DNA of 64,000 nt, taken from the NCBI GenBank assembly GCA_002633005.1, contig NMRA01000407.1, forward strand, positions 124,001 through 188,000, given 5' to 3'. Source of the stretch: Phoronis australis (taxonomy: Eukaryota; Phoronida; Phoronidae). Below are positions 63,386 to 64,000 of the stretch, one piece after another. Position 1 is the first letter of the stretch. Each line of letters begins with the position of its first letter. A model generated the notes under the pieces. That model saw only the letters and a program-made list of their open reading frames with translations, was not told where the DNA came from and searched no databases. The translations under genes were made by a program, and so were the position numbers.

Positions 63386-64000
63386 TAAAAAAAATCAAAA
63401 CTGTAAAATCTCGTAAAATCTTCTATAGTTTCATTTCCGAGCAGTTTAAAACCAATCAAAAATAGTGAAAAACAAGGACTTGGCAACTTTAAATGATTTT
63501 ATAAGCGCAAACGTCGATCACAACTATGTGTGACCTGAACTAATTGAACAAACCGCAGGTGAATCCGCCATGTTCTGAAAATAAACACATTTTCAAGGGT
63601 ACGTGTACTGTCACAAGTTGTTTAAATCGCGAACTCACAGGATTCCACTTATGAGCTACAGAATGTATGCAGCATCGTGCAGATGAACAATTGATTATCT
63701 ATAGACTGAATAATGACGTTAGACAAACAGTGTTTTATTCATTTTCTACAGCCGTTTTAAAATTTGAAAGCAAGCACCAAACAGAATAGAGGGTTTTAGA
63801 AGTTTCCAAAAGAAGTCAATAGATACAGAAATCTGACTGTACTTTAGTTCACACGAATCCTATTACGTGCTTAGAGGCTTGGACGAGGCTAGATTCGTGA
63901 ACTAGACTTTCAAATTTCACCCGATGTTTTTGGTCAGTTTTCGGCTTGAGTTTTTAGAAACGTTTAGGCTTACGCATAAAGGAGGTTTACCCAGTATGAT
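63386..64000. other. Window end, no feature seen
   Basis: No exon, repeat or RNA gene recognised. Confidence 0.35.

Overview
This is a 64 kb piece of an animal nuclear genome assembly. The evidence is many short exons with consensus GT/AG borders, introns up to about 10 kb, tRNA-derived SINEs, a LINE fragment, many small inverted-repeat transposons, and scattered assembly gaps (N). The two conserved genes are metazoan-type. A prenylated cGMP phosphodiesterase and the repeat load suit an invertebrate, possibly a non-vertebrate deuterostome, but the species cannot be fixed from sequence alone. There is no operon, plasmid, phage or CRISPR content.

Layout. (1) 713-11698, plus strand: an orthologue of FRA10AC1, a conserved nuclear protein, in ten readable exons. 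The ATG exon lies outside what I could resolve. Its introns carry a tRNA-type SINE, one copy of an approximately 1 kb dispersed repeat (second copy at 12631-13613), three members of a family with ATGCGCCCACA inverted ends, and a 38-bp minisatellite joining two of them. (2) 12-26 kb: no intact gene seen. It holds a decayed C2H2 zinc-finger gene (minus), a broken SAP-domain mobile-element-like gene (minus), a LINE endonuclease fragment (plus) and several hairpin MITEs. (3) 26115-60809, minus strand: the 3' part of a PDE5/6/11-clade cGMP phosphodiesterase. Fifteen exons (611 codons) cover part of a GAF domain, the whole HD-type catalytic domain and a C-terminal tail ending in the CAAX box CVLS. 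The 5' end was not found and may lie beyond 64000.

The PDE introns are a transposon sink. They contain two elements flanked by TTAA target sites (37672-39660 and 58866-60423), a THAP-encoding element with perfect 18-bp inverted ends (32655-33913), further THAP remnants, nested MITEs (55809-56682), and a fold-back repeat whose two arms are built of degenerate 21-bp units in opposite orientation (three copies). Two duplications that meet at a single N (41160-41859, which includes a PDE exon, and 45716-49453) look like both haplotypes of a polymorphic individual placed end to end.

The two genes show no functional link. FRA10AC1 is a nuclear, splicing-associated type of protein. The phosphodiesterase would hydrolyse cGMP at a membrane, held there by prenylation as in photoreceptor PDE6. 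The most testable observations are the CAAX tail, a 43-bp tandem duplication that copies the splice donor just upstream of the CAAX-encoding exons, and the fold-back repeat family.
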